Shown here: one piece after another, positions 1 to 8,598 of the stretch | How the letters are laid out: every line of letters begins with the position of its first letter | Numbering within the stretch: position 1 is the first letter of the stretch | Assembly: GCA_034096865.1 (NCBI GenBank) | Contig: JAWQFJ010018668.1 | Span: forward strand, 7,501 to 20,000 | DNA length: 12,500 nucleotides | Direction: 5' to 3' | Source of the DNA: Theodoxus fluviatilis | Taxonomy: Eukaryota > Mollusca > Gastropoda > Cycloneritida > Neritidae | Translations under genes and position numbers: made by a program | The notes under the pieces: model-generated | What the model was told of the DNA's origin: nothing | Databases searched by the model: none | The model's input: only the letters and a program-made list of their open reading frames with translations

Positions 1-69
1 TAATTCCATCCCACCATGGGTGGCACTATGCTGGCTCTACATTGCATTCACTTGAAGTCTTGTACACCC
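1..69. other. Unique outer edge of the left arm
   Basis: This is a short non-repetitive sequence outside the 19-bp array, identical in content to the complement of 11665-11732. It contains a near-palindrome at 10-23 (cccaccatgggtgg). No gene is visible. Whether this is the terminal part of an element or continues outward cannot be seen. Confidence 0.7.
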
Positions 70-1687
70 TGGATGTCTGACTGTCTGATGAATGCCTGTC
101 TGTCTCATCTGGTGGATGCCTGTCTGGTGGATGCCTGACTGTCTGGTGGATGCCTGACTGTCTGGTGGATGCCTGACTGTCTCATCTGGTGGATGCCTGA
201 CTGTCTGGTGGATGACTGTCTGGTGGATGCCTGTCTGGTGGAAGCCTGACTGTCTGGTGGAAGCCTGACTGTCTGGTGGATGCCTGACTGTCTGGTGGAA
301 GCCTGACTGTCTGGTGGATGCCTGACTGTCTGGTGGATGTCTGACTGTCTGGTGGATGCCTGACTGTCTGGTGGAAGCCTCACTGTCTGGTGGATGCCTG
401 GCTGTCTGGTGGATGCCTGACTGTCTGGTGGAAGCCTGACTGTCTGGTGGATGCCTGACTGTCTGATGAATGCCTGTCTGTCTCATCTGGTGGATGCCTG
501 ACTGTCTGGTGGATGCCTGACTGTCTGGTGGATGCCTGACTGTCTGGTGGATGCCTGACTGTCTGGTGGATGCCTGACTGTCTTGTAGAAGCCTGACTGT
601 CTGGTGGAAACCTGACTGTCTGGTGGAAGCCTGACTGTCTGGTGGATGCCTGACTGTCTGGTGGATGCCTGACTGTCTGGTGGATGTCTGACTGCCTGGT
701 GGATCCTGACTGTCTGGTGGAAGCCTGACTGTCTGGTGGATGCCTGACTGTCTGGTGGAAGCCTGACTGCCTGGTGGAAGCCTGACTGTCTGGTGGATGT
801 CTGACTGCCTGGTGGATCCTGACTGTCTGGTGGAAGCCTGACTGTCTGGTGGAAGACTGACTGTCTGGTGGAAGCCTGACTGTCTGGTGGATGTCTGACT
901 GCCTGGTGGATCCTGACTGTCTGGTGGATCCTGACTGTCTGGTGGATGCCTGACTGTCTGGTGGAAGCCTGACTGTCTGGTGGAAGCCTGACTGTCTGGT
1001 GGATGCCTGACTGTCTGGTGGATGCCTGACTGTCTGGTGGAAGCCTGACTGTCTGGTGGAAGCCTGACTGTCTGGTGGATGCCTGACTGCCTGGTGGATG
1101 CCTGACTGCCTGGTGGATGCCTGACTGTCTGGTGGATGCCTGACTGTCTGGTGGATGCCTGACTGTCTGGTGGAAGCCTGACTGTCTGGTGGATGCCTGA
1201 CTGTCTGGTGGATGCCTGACTGTCTGGTGGATGCCTGACTGTCTGGTGGATGCCTGACTGTCTGGTGGATGTTTGACTGTCTGGTGGATGCCTGACTGTC
1301 TGGTGGAAGCCTGACTGTCTGGTGGAAGCCTGACTGTCTGGTGGAAGTCTGACTGTCTGGTGGAAGCCTGACTGTCTGGTGGAAGCCTGACTGTCTGGTG
1401 GATGCCTGACTGTCTGATGGATGTCTGACTGTCTGGTGGATGCCTGACTGCCTGGTGGATCCTGACTGTCTCATCTGGTGGAAGTCTGACTGTCTGGTGG
1501 ATGTCTGACTGTCTGGTGGATGCCTGACTGTCTGATGGATGCCTGACTGCCTGGTGGATGTCTGACTGTCTGGTGGATGCCTGACTGTCTGGTGGATGTT
1601 TGACTGCCTGGTGGAAGCCTGACTGTCTGGTGGATGCCTGACTGTCTGGTGGATGTCTGACTGCCTGATGGATGCCTGACTGTCTGG
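70..1687 (-). repeat. 19-bp minisatellite array, left arm (about 85 units)
   Basis: Tandem copies of a 19-bp unit read on the minus strand as catccaccagacagtcagg. Common variants are cttcc for catcc, caggc for cagac, an 18-bp unit starting ggatcc, and a longer unit with an extra 5 bp (ccagatgagacag) found mainly towards the outer end. The unit has no stop in any of the three minus-strand frames. Since 19 is not a multiple of 3, one frame runs through three units to give a 19-residue period containing IHQTVR, HPPDSQ and STRQS. The long open frames here, including a 460-codon one ending near 1762, are explained by this and are not called as genes. The order of variant units follows that of the right array. 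Confidence 0.95.
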
Positions 1688-2424
1688 CCACTGTCCAGGA
1701 TTCACTGACAGGAGCTTGCTTTCTGTGCTAAATTTGCAATGTTGGATGTACTTGACTAGCACTTTGTTCTCATGTCACCACCTTCAGGAAGATTTACTTC
1801 TAAAATCTAGGGGAGCTTGGTCCACTCTGTGTACCATGCTTTTTTTGTTTGCATGTGTTCTTGCGTATTGTCAATGTGCATATTTTGTAACACGAATAAG
1901 GTTAACAAGTAAATTCAAGTGTAACGTGCTTCACAGTACAAAGAGTAATATTCTTTATACTAAAATAATATTTAGAGTACAATAATCATTCTTTGAACAA
2001 TAGGATGCTTGAGCTTGGTTTATTAACCTATTTTGTATACTTTTGAAGGAGTTTTTTCATGAAATGCCCATATGTTTTAAGTTCCATGCTTGCTGTCTCC
2101 TAAGAAATTGTGCTGCTTAAAATGCCCAAATGCATATGAGACAGAAATGAGAGCCAAAAACATTTCTGTCCTTCGCCTTGAAGCTGAAATGTTTGATTAA
2201 ATCTGAAGTCTCAGTGGCACCTTTCTCTGCCCTAAACTGCTATCCCTGCTCTGCCCTTCTCAGCCCATTTCAGGCTACTATCTCACTTTCTTGCAGGACA
2301 GGCAATTCAACTGTCAGTCTACATTACAGGGACTTCTGAGTCAAAAGTTACAGTGAAATTGTTAGTGCTAGTTTTGCCTTTGACAAACTTGACTTATTGC
2401 TTTGACAGCTTATGAATTGTCTGT
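1688..2424. other. Unique gene-less block, left arm
   Basis: AT-rich sequence between the 19-bp array and the 950-bp left-only piece. It pairs with 9211-9946 without a single gap. I counted 9 substitutions over about 735 bp. An 89-codon frame (1716-1985) is open in both arms with one residue changed, but at this low divergence that is expected without selection, and the product resembles nothing known to me. I see no RNA gene or mobile-element protein. Confidence 0.75.
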
Positions 2425-2956
2425 ATTTTTTTGTCTTAGCAGGTGTTTGCACTCTGCCTCTGCCTGTCTGTCTACAGTATTACATCAGCTGTCCATGTTT
2501 CATATCTGCTCTATGCTCCTCACCTCCTCACCTCTGCCTGTGACCCCGTCTGGGGTATAGGCCGCTGCTTCCTCATTATTCACCAGTCCCATTGTGTCTG
2601 GGAGAAAATGTCAAAGATGGCCATCTGTTTCTGTACATTAGGTGATCGATCATACATGTGTTTTGGAATAGCCTGGATCCGTCAGCTTTGCTTATACCAT
2701 TTTTGCATAGATTCCATCCAAAGTGTAGTGTCTTCACTTTCTGGCTAGAAAATTGGCATTAAGCCACAGAGAGCTTTAAAATATATAACTACTGTTCCTG
2801 TCCAGGACGTCCGGAAGCAGTAGTTCACACACATCATTTCCAACTGATCTCTCCCAGATGCTAGGAGTGCACCTGTTTTGGATTTGTTTTGTCACATCGG
2901 CAGTCAACACACGTGTTATCTGTCTGGTCTGACCCAGGCAAAGTCTGTTCAGGTGG

Positions 2957-3113
2957 CACAAGCAGGCACAAGCAGGCACAAGCAGGCACAAGCAGGCACA
3001 AGCAGGCACAAGCAGGCACAAGCAAGCACAAGCAGGCACAAGCAGGCACAAGCAGGCACAAGCAAGCACAAGCAGGCACAAGCAAGCACAAGCAGGCACA
3101 AGCAGGCACAAGC
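2957..3113 (+). repeat. 10-bp minisatellite (agcaggcaca)n
   Basis: Fifteen complete head-to-tail units of agcaggcaca fill 2961-3110, preceded by a partial ggcaca and followed by a partial agcaga. Three units (3021, 3061, 3081) carry agcaagcaca. A 10-bp period is not a multiple of three, so open frames through it give a 10-residue period (CACLCLLVPA-like on minus, HKQAQAGTSR-like on plus). These are artefacts of the repeat. It occurs only in the left-arm-specific segment. Confidence 0.95.
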
Positions 3114-3261
3114 AGATGGCAGTGAAAAAGCTTCCTGGGCAGGAACTGACTGGTGGCAATAGGAGCAGCTCCAGGGAGAGAGATTAAGACGCCCAAAATA
3201 CACGGACTTACACGACCTGACTTTCCTCTACACCTGCTGCTTCTGTCTGTGGGCCTTCGAC

Positions 3262-3262
<1 letters not shown>

Positions 3263-3303
<41 letters not shown>

Positions 3304-3323
3304 GATTGGGGGGTGAGATGGGG
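3263..3323 (+). repeat. GA dinucleotide tract followed by poly-G
   Basis: About 28 bp of (GA)n at 3265-3292 runs into 12 consecutive G (3293-3304), then further G runs at 3308-3313 and 3320-3323. The whole is an almost uninterrupted purine strand. Such sequence can form triplex or G-quadruplex structures and is prone to slippage and sequencing error. It lies inside the left-only 950-bp segment. Confidence 0.9.
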
Positions 3324-3976
3324 CAGTCTAACAAAGACAGTGAATGGCGTGGATGGATGAACATATATGAATGTGCATGAGTTGGGTGGGGTGAAACAGA
3401 AGCAGACTGATGGTACTTAGCATCCCTACATTACCAACCCCGAATCAGAACCTATATATCCCAGTTTTCATCCCTGCAATTAGTCTTGTTTCCTCTCTCT
3501 ATTGCCAAAAGCTGTTAGTCCTTTAGCATATTTTTAGGGGTGAGTAGGACTGTCCTTAGATACGTGTATCACAATTTCATGAAACCAAGCTCACGTTTCA
3601 CCGTAACTCTGCAGTATCTGACTTCTTCCATTGCCTTCTCCTTGTTTCTGGCCTTGCTGGCTGGCGAGAGTAGGCCTGGGTGTAGGTAGACCACCACCAG
3701 CTAGTTGTTTTGCCTGGCTGAACTTTGACCAGCCCAGTACATTCCGTTTGGTCATCAACGGATAAAGACACCCTTATCATCCCGAGGCCTTCCTAAGTAC
3801 CGGCACCTCCTGGTCTCTCGTTGTTGTGGCTGGATGGTGGGTTGCCATTGCGATCACAGTACGGTTTGTCGTGTGAAGAAGGGTGTACAGGGCAATTACA
3901 TGGAGGACGCTTGTTTACGAAGACCTGATGGGCTCTGTTTTCGTGGTGACGAAGTTTATGTGCTCACCAATGCATC

Positions 3977-4026
3977 TGATGATGACGATGTTAATGATGA
4001 TGATGATAATGATGATGATGATGATG
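3977..4026 (+). repeat. GAT trinucleotide tract, left arm
   Basis: Imperfect (GAT)n interrupted by gac, gtt and aat triplets. Read in one frame it gives a run of Asp with a few Asn, which makes a 93-codon frame (3834-4115) look acidic. The right copy breaks that frame with several one-base gaps, so no gene is called. Confidence 0.9.
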
Positions 4027-4767
4027 GGAGAGAAGATCTAGAAAGCGTCGGATCCATTCAAAACCATGTTTATGGCGCTCGATCGTTTAGACTAGAGAGC
4101 ATTTCTAGAAAGTAGCGAAGTCCTTAACAGTGAACTTGATTTATGTGAGGTTGTCCAATGATAGCTTACCCGGGACAGTTGTTAGAATATTGAGTGGATT
4201 TCAAGTCAATGGAAATGAGCAAAAGTCTATTGGAAACTACTTTTTGCACCGTTGCTGACGTACATAGAACAACCCAGAAATATACCAAATGCTGTGTATT
4301 CGGGAAAACGTTCGCCCGGCCGTTTGAAATGTACACCAGGCAGCAGAGAACCGTACGTGTACATGCTTGGGTGTTTACGATGAGGGAGACCTTCAGATGC
4401 TTCCCCAACGCTCTGTCGGTTTCGCTCTGGTCCAATTCGTCATTTTGAGGGGACGGCTGTCTTGGAGAGAAGAGCTCTGATGTAAAGTCTGCAAGGGCTG
4501 TGTGCCACCAGACGGAAAGAGTCATTTGTTCCACCAGCCAGGATTCCCCAGAGAGTTGCCTGCCCTGAGTGAATGGCGTGTCAGAAAAATGGCCGGGCAG
4601 TTCTGGCTGGCGATGAAAGAAGGTTCGGATATGGAGAAAACAGAGTGAGCCATTCTTTGTGTCCTTTTTTTCTCCTCAGACGTTCATGAATAGGATCAGA
4701 GACGAAGAACAGGAAATAAGTCCCATGCTGAAATATTACTGTGTTGTCAGAGAGAGAAAGAGACAGA

Positions 4768-4800
4768 GAGGGGGGAAGGAGGGGGGAAGGGGGGACGGGG
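4768..4800 (+). repeat. G-rich, quadruplex-prone tract, left arm
   Basis: Successive runs of five or more G separated by aa, gga or ac, preceded by a GA-rich stretch from 4748. At least four runs of three or more G with short loops meet the usual G-quadruplex pattern. The right copy (7722-7768) is C-rich but its runs are broken differently, as expected for slippage or sequencing error in such a tract. Confidence 0.75.
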
Positions 4801-5319
4801 AATGGATGGATGGGTGCATAGAATGGGCAGAAAAACGCACAAAGACAGAAACGGAAGCACAACATACAGGCATGCACACCAACTATGAACAGACGCAGAA
4901 ACACATACAAATACAGGAGAGATAGACAGGTAGATAGACAAGGAGAGAAGCGCACGCGCAGATGGAAATAAAATGCAGACGAGATACATACAAATCAACA
5001 CTGAGGCATTCAGTGTTGTATGACAGAGGCTTCCGGACAAAAACAATGAATATCATGAAAATAGCACCTTGCCAGATACTCATCCAGTGGAGTTTTCCCA
5101 TTACTAGAAACAGGGCGGCATCTGTTTGTGGCGATGTAGATTGGGGTCGGTTTTCCTCCATGAATTATTGACCACGTGTCTGTGGAGGGGTCGTCCGCCA
5201 TGGCTACAGAACGGCTCAGTCTGCAGATCTAGCTTGCCTCCACGTCTGCCTGCCGTCCGTTCAGCAACGGTGCCCCGACAGCCTCTTTGAAATGTTTTTG
5301 CATTCCGTACGAACACTCG

Positions 5320-5406
5320 GGGGAAATGGGCCTGGCCTGACGTATGCTAGCTTTGCTTTTTCTGACAGCACGCAATAGGCTTAATTCCTAAATGGGAAGT
5401 TACTCG
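5320..5406. other. 87-bp segment present only in the left arm
   Basis: The left arm has actcg at 5315-5319 and again at 5402-5406. The right arm goes directly from the complement of the first flank to that of the second (around 7171-7173), with one further base missing. A deletion between the two 5-bp repeats in the right arm explains this. The piece lies just upstream of the coding exon, so the two exon copies have different upstream sequence. Confidence 0.75.
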
Positions 5407-5448
5407 TTTTCTAGCAACGGTAAGAGTTACTCCGCCCATTACTCAGTC

Positions 5449-5460
5449 AAACATGGCGAC
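5449..5460 (-). promoter_or_regulatory. Possible YY1-like site over the start codon
   Basis: The bases aaacatggcgac resemble the YY1 core (AAnATGGCGnC) and overlap the ATG, a placement known for some animal promoters. The mirror site is at 7115-7126. The match is short and could be chance, since ATGGCG is common at start codons. Confidence 0.2.
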
Positions 5461-5784
5461 TTCCTTGCGTCGAGTATCTGAATTTCAAGCTTTTTTGAGA
5501 GATCGTGGTGTGACTGTGTCTGGCCAAAAAAAGACTGAACTAGCGGAATTGTGTGAGATTGCGAGAGGTATTAGCCTGGAGTTTGATCCCGATGGATTAT
5601 ACGAAGACAGAGAAGAAATCATTGTTGACAAACTGACCGACGGCGATGTGAAGTTACCGAACCCTTCACTTCATGCGGGTAGCAGCGACCTTTCCGCGTT
5701 GCCTTTTTTCAGTATGTTCGATGTGTTCACGTACCTTATGAGCACTTTAGACCATGCAACCGTACGAGAAGAAAAAAGAGAAAG
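5453..5784 (+). CDS. Putative first coding exon, SAP-like N-terminus of a SWIM/YqaJ-type protein (partial), left copy
   Basis: The frame opens at an ATG in good Kozak context (a at -3, g at +4) and would run 111 codons to a taa at 5786-5788. The sequence aaag/gtaaat at 5781-5790 is a good splice donor, so I take 5784 as the exon end. Residues 8-38 fit a SAP-like helix pair: a hydrophobic helix with F11, F14 and L15, then R18-G19, S23-G24, K26-K27, and a second helix with L30, L33 and C34. A later stretch (about 70-98: LPNP, SDLS, LPFF, FDVFTYL) resembles, from memory, the N-terminal part of invertebrate uncharacterised proteins that carry SWIM zinc-finger and YqaJ nuclease-like domains further on. 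Those domains are absent here. SAP domains usually bind DNA. No later exon is present; the sequence downstream is the palindrome centre. The alternative is a short intronless gene, since aataaa follows the taa directly. The exon is surely coding-like; the family call is tentative. Confidence 0.6.
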
Positions 5785-5790
5785 GTAAAT
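5785..5790 (+). other. Candidate 5' splice site of the left exon
   Basis: The sequence aag/gtaaat matches the donor consensus at the main positions. It lies where the similarity to the longer protein family appears to fade. The in-frame taa straddles it (5786-5788), so splicing would remove the stop. The mirror site is at 6785-6790 on the minus strand. Confidence 0.45.
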
Positions 5791-6189
5791 AAATAATAAT
5801 AAAATAAACACAAGCAGGCAATTGTAATCTTAACGGAAGACTCTGGCTCACTCTTAATACTATAGTAATACACACATACAACCCTACATTGCAACACATG
5901 CATACACTCAGTTATATGGTTCATATGCACTCACTCATCACAAGCATACATGTACTTATGTAGTGATGTACACAAGCATGCAGTCATTCAAACCACACCC
6001 ACACAAATGCTTGTACACTGACTCAGTAGGCTGCAGGCATGCATGGCACTTATGTACATAAAACAAAATCCTTTTAAGTAGTGTTACAGTACACATTCCA
6101 CCTTTTCACAAGCTAATTTTATTAATAATAAAAATTAAATAAATAAAAAAACGAAGAAAAAGATCAGCTGAAGAAAATTTGGCAAACCT
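5785..6189 (+). other. AT-rich intron-like inner end of left arm
   Basis: This stretch contains no gene. It is rich in ataca/caca words and A-runs and pairs with 6358-6790, with many small gaps beyond 5807. The inner 60 bp (aaaattaaataaataaaaaa region) are very AT-rich and sit just before the turn of the palindrome. Confidence 0.6.
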
Positions 6190-6357
6190 GCAGTTTAGAG
6201 GCGGGTCCTGCTTGTTGCCGGTTTTCATGCGTTTTAATGAGTTTATCGCTCAAATACAATTATACGCTTTAAATACAATCATACTTACACTCATACACAC
6301 ACATATTCGAGCCTATGTGCATTAGAATTAACTCACAATTTAATGCCGAAGTGACCG
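6190..6357. other. Unpaired central spacer (loop) of the palindrome
   Basis: These 168 bp separate the two arms and have no matching copy in the window. The left arm stops after ggcaaacct and the right arm resumes with aggtttgcc. The spacer is AT-rich in its middle, with CA-rich stretches around 6280-6303 and short related pieces near 6255 and 6271 (aaatacaat). No open frame of note and no internal stem were seen. If the palindrome is real, this is the loop of the hairpin. A non-zero spacer argues against the simplest read-through artefact, where the turn would be abrupt. Confidence 0.85.
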
Positions 6358-6790
6358 AGGTTTGCCAAATTTTCTTTCAGTCTGATCTTTTCTTCGTTTT
6401 TTACTTTATTTAATTTTTTTTAGGGTGTATTATTAAAATTAGGCTTGTGAAAAGGTGGAATGTGTACGGTAACACTACTTTAAAAGGATTTTTTTTTATG
6501 TACATAAGTGCCATGCATGCCTGCAGTCCTACTGAGTCAGTGGTACAAAGCATTTGTGGGGGTTGTGGCCGTTTGAATGACTGCATTGCTTGTGCTACAT
6601 CACTACATAAGTACTATGTATGCTTGTGATGAGGGGTGAGTGCATAATCGAACCCATATAACTGAGTGTATGCATTTGTGTTGAAATCTAGGGTTGTATG
6701 TGTGTATTACTATAGTATTAAGAGTGAGCCAGAGTCTTCCGTTAAGATTACAATTGCCTTCTTTGTGTTATTTTATTATTATTTATTTAC
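6358..6790 (-). other. AT-rich intron-like inner end of right arm
   Basis: Inverted partner of 5785-6189, 28 bp longer through scattered small gaps. A 60-codon plus-strand frame at 6447-6629 has no counterpart in the left arm and is not called. I see no RNA gene. Confidence 0.6.
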
Positions 6791-7122
6791 CTTTCTCTTT
6801 TTTCTTCTCGTACGGTTGCATGGTCTAAAGTGCTCATAAGGTACGTGAACACATCGAACATACTGAAAAAAGGCAACGCGGAAAGGTCGCTGCTACCCGC
6901 ATGAAGTGAAGGGTTCGGTAACTTCACATCGCCGTCGGTCAGTTTGTCAACAATGATTTCTTCTCTGTCTTCGTATAATCCATCGGGATCAAACTCCAGG
7001 CTAATACCTCTCGCAATCTCACACAATTCCGCTAGTTCAGTCTTTTTTTGGCCAGACACAGTCACACCACGATCTCTCAAAAAAGCTTGAAATTCAGATA
7101 CTCGACGCAAGGAAGTCGCCAT
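6791..7122 (-). CDS. Putative first coding exon, SAP-like N-terminus of a SWIM/YqaJ-type protein (partial), right copy
   Basis: Inverted copy of 5453-5784, with the same length and, by eye, no base difference. It encodes the same 111 residues if read to the in-frame stop at 6787-6789, and carries the same splice donor at 6789-6790. In this arm the frame also stays open upstream to an ATG at 7311, adding 63 residues. I prefer the start at 7122 because it has the better context, because the extension is not open in the left arm, and because the SAP-like region begins right after it. The two copies face each other across the spacer, so neither can reach further exons without crossing the other arm. 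Both look like fragments of a gene broken within its first intron. Confidence 0.6.
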
Positions 7123-7721
7123 GTTTGACTGAGTAATGGGCGGAGTAACTCTTACCGTTGCTAGAAAACAGTGTTCGTACGGAATGCAAAAACATTTCAA
7201 AGAGGCTGTCGGGGCACCGTTGCTGAACGGACCGGCGAAGGCAGAACGTGGAGGCAAGCTAGATCGGCAGAACTGATGCCGTTCTGTAGCCATGGCGGAC
7301 GACCCCTCCACAGACCACGTGGGGTCAATAATTCATGGAGGAAAACCGATCCCCAATCTACATACGCCACCAACAGATGGCCGCCCTGTTTCTAGTAATG
7401 GGAAAACTCCACTGGATGAGTATCTGGCAAGGTGCTAGTTTCATGATATTCATTGTTTTTGCACGGAGCCGCTGTTCATACAACACCGAATGCCTCAGTG
7501 TTGATTTTGTATGTATCTCGTCTGCCTTTTTATTTCCGTCGGCGCGTGTGCGCTTCTCTCCATTGTCTATCTACCTGTCTATCTCTCGCTGTATTTGTAT
7601 GTGTTTCTGCCGTTCTGTTTCATAGTTGGTGTGCATGCCTGTAGGTTGTGCTTCCGTTTCCTGTCTTTGTGCGTTTTCTGCCCATTCTGTGCACCCATCC
7701 ATCCATGTGTTGGATGTTACG

Positions 7722-7768
7722 TCCCCGTCCCTCCCCTTTCTTGCCCTTCCCCCTCCTCCCCCCTCTCT
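7722..7768 (-). repeat. G-rich tract on minus strand, right arm
   Basis: Mirror of 4768-4800, read here as C runs (cccc, ccc, cccc, ccc, ccccc, cccccc) separated by t, g or tt. It retains quadruplex potential on the minus strand but with shorter runs than the left copy. Confidence 0.65.
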
Positions 7769-8548
7769 GTCTCTTGCTCGTCTCTGACAACACAGTAATA
7801 TGTCAGCATGGCCTTGTATTTCCTGTTCTTCGTCTCTGATGCCTTATTCATTGTACGTTCTGAGGAGAAAAACAAGGTCCACAACGAATGGGCATCACTC
7901 TGTGTTCCTCCATATCACGAACCTTCTTTCATCAGCCAGCCCGAACGGCCCGGCCCATTTTTCTGACACGCCATTCCACTCAGGGCAGGCGACTCTCTGG
8001 GGAATCCTGGCTGGTGGAAACAAATGACTCTTTCCGTCTGGTGGCAACACAGCCCTTGCAGACTTTACATCCGAGCTCTTCTCTCCAAGAAAGGAGACAG
8101 CCGTTCCCGTCAAAATGACGAATTGGACGCTGAGCGGAAGACCGACAGAGCGTGTGGGGAAGCATCTGAAGGTCCTCCCGCATCCGTATAACACCGCAAG
8201 CATGTACACGTACGGTTCTCTGCTGCCTGGTGTAACATTTCAACGGCCGGGCGCAACGTTGTTTCCCGAATACACAGCAGTTTGGTATATTCTCTGGGTT
8301 GTTCTATGTACGTCCGCAACTCGGTGCAAAAAGTAGTTCCCAATCGGCTGTTTGCCTCATTTCCATTGGACTTGAAGTCCACTCAATATTCCTAACACCT
8401 GTCCCGGGTAAGCTATCATTGGACAACCTCCCATAAATCAAGTTCACTGTTAAGGACTTCGCTACTTTCTAGAATGCTCTCTATCTAAACGATCGAGCGC
8501 CATAAACATGGTTTTGAATGGATCCGACGCTTTCTAGATCTTCTCTCC

Positions 8549-8598
8549 CATCATCATCATCATCATTATCATCATCATCATTAACATTGTCATCATCA
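8549..8598 (-). repeat. GAT trinucleotide tract, right arm
   Basis: Complement of the 3977-4026 tract with nearly the same interruption pattern (one g to a change). The shared pattern supports common ancestry of the two arms rather than independent repeat growth. Confidence 0.9.

Larger units (their letters stand above)
2425..3374. other. 950-bp segment present only in the left arm
   Basis: The right arm passes straight from the complement of 2424 to that of 3375. On the left both edges carry the trinucleotide tgt (2422-2424 and 3372-3374), and the right arm keeps one copy. This fits a deletion in the right arm at 3-bp microhomology, or an insertion in the left with a 3-bp target duplication. 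No terminal inverted repeats are visible at the edges, which favours deletion. The segment holds ordinary sequence (2425-2950), a 10-bp minisatellite and a GA/poly-G tract. Open frames here follow the repeats and are not called as genes. Confidence 0.8.
3375..5319. other. Gene-less block with many one-base gaps between arms, left copy
   Basis: This block pairs with 7173-9208 but with many single-base gaps and some substitutions. No frame stays open in both arms, and I recognise no protein, RNA gene or mobile-element domain. It contains a GAT tract, a G-rich tract and a GATA/GACA-like stretch around 4918-4945. CpG becomes frequent from about 5180 onward, which fits a promoter-proximal region of the exon that follows. 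Confidence 0.7.
1..6189 (+). repeat. Left arm of giant imperfect palindrome
   Basis: This arm is the reverse complement of 6358-11732. Fixed pairings read by hand are 1 with 11732, 1687 with 9947, 2423 with 9211, 3376 with 9208, 4169 with 8408, 5310 with 7177, 5453 with 7122 and 6189 with 6358. The arm keeps the same order of parts as its partner: unique edge, 19-bp array, unique block, GAT tract, G-rich tract, coding exon, AT-rich inner end. It is longer than its partner because of a 950-bp piece (2425-3374) and an 87-bp piece (5320-5406) missing on the right. The outer end is cut by the window, because base 1 is still paired. It could be a foldback-like element arm, an inverted segmental duplication, or two haplotypes joined head to head in the assembly. 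Confidence 0.95.

Noticed and set aside
70..1687. CRISPR array
   Set aside because: The repeats are directly adjacent, with no unique spacers.
380..1762. 460-codon minus-strand open frame over the 19-bp array
   Set aside because: The frame is open because the repeat unit lacks stops in all three frames on that strand. Its non-repeat start has no recognisable domain.
1716..1985. 89-codon frame with a hydrophobic stretch, open in both arms
   Set aside because: The arms differ by about 1% here, so shared openness is expected without selection. There is no known motif, and the base composition is AT-rich non-coding.
2776..3364. Cys/Leu-rich minus-strand frames and Lys/Gln-rich plus-strand frames
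   Set aside because: They come from the 10-bp minisatellite and the GA tract; several phases are open at once.
2425..3374. DNA transposon insertion with 3-bp target duplication
   Set aside because: No terminal inverted repeats or transposase remnant are visible, and a microhomology deletion on the other arm explains the edges.
3834..4115. 93-codon frame with an Asp-rich run
   Set aside because: The Asp run is the GAT tract, and the right arm breaks the frame with several one-base gaps.
7122..7311. 63-residue N-terminal extension of the right exon copy
   Set aside because: It is not open in the left arm and has no motif. The ATG at 7122 has better context and directly precedes the SAP-like region.
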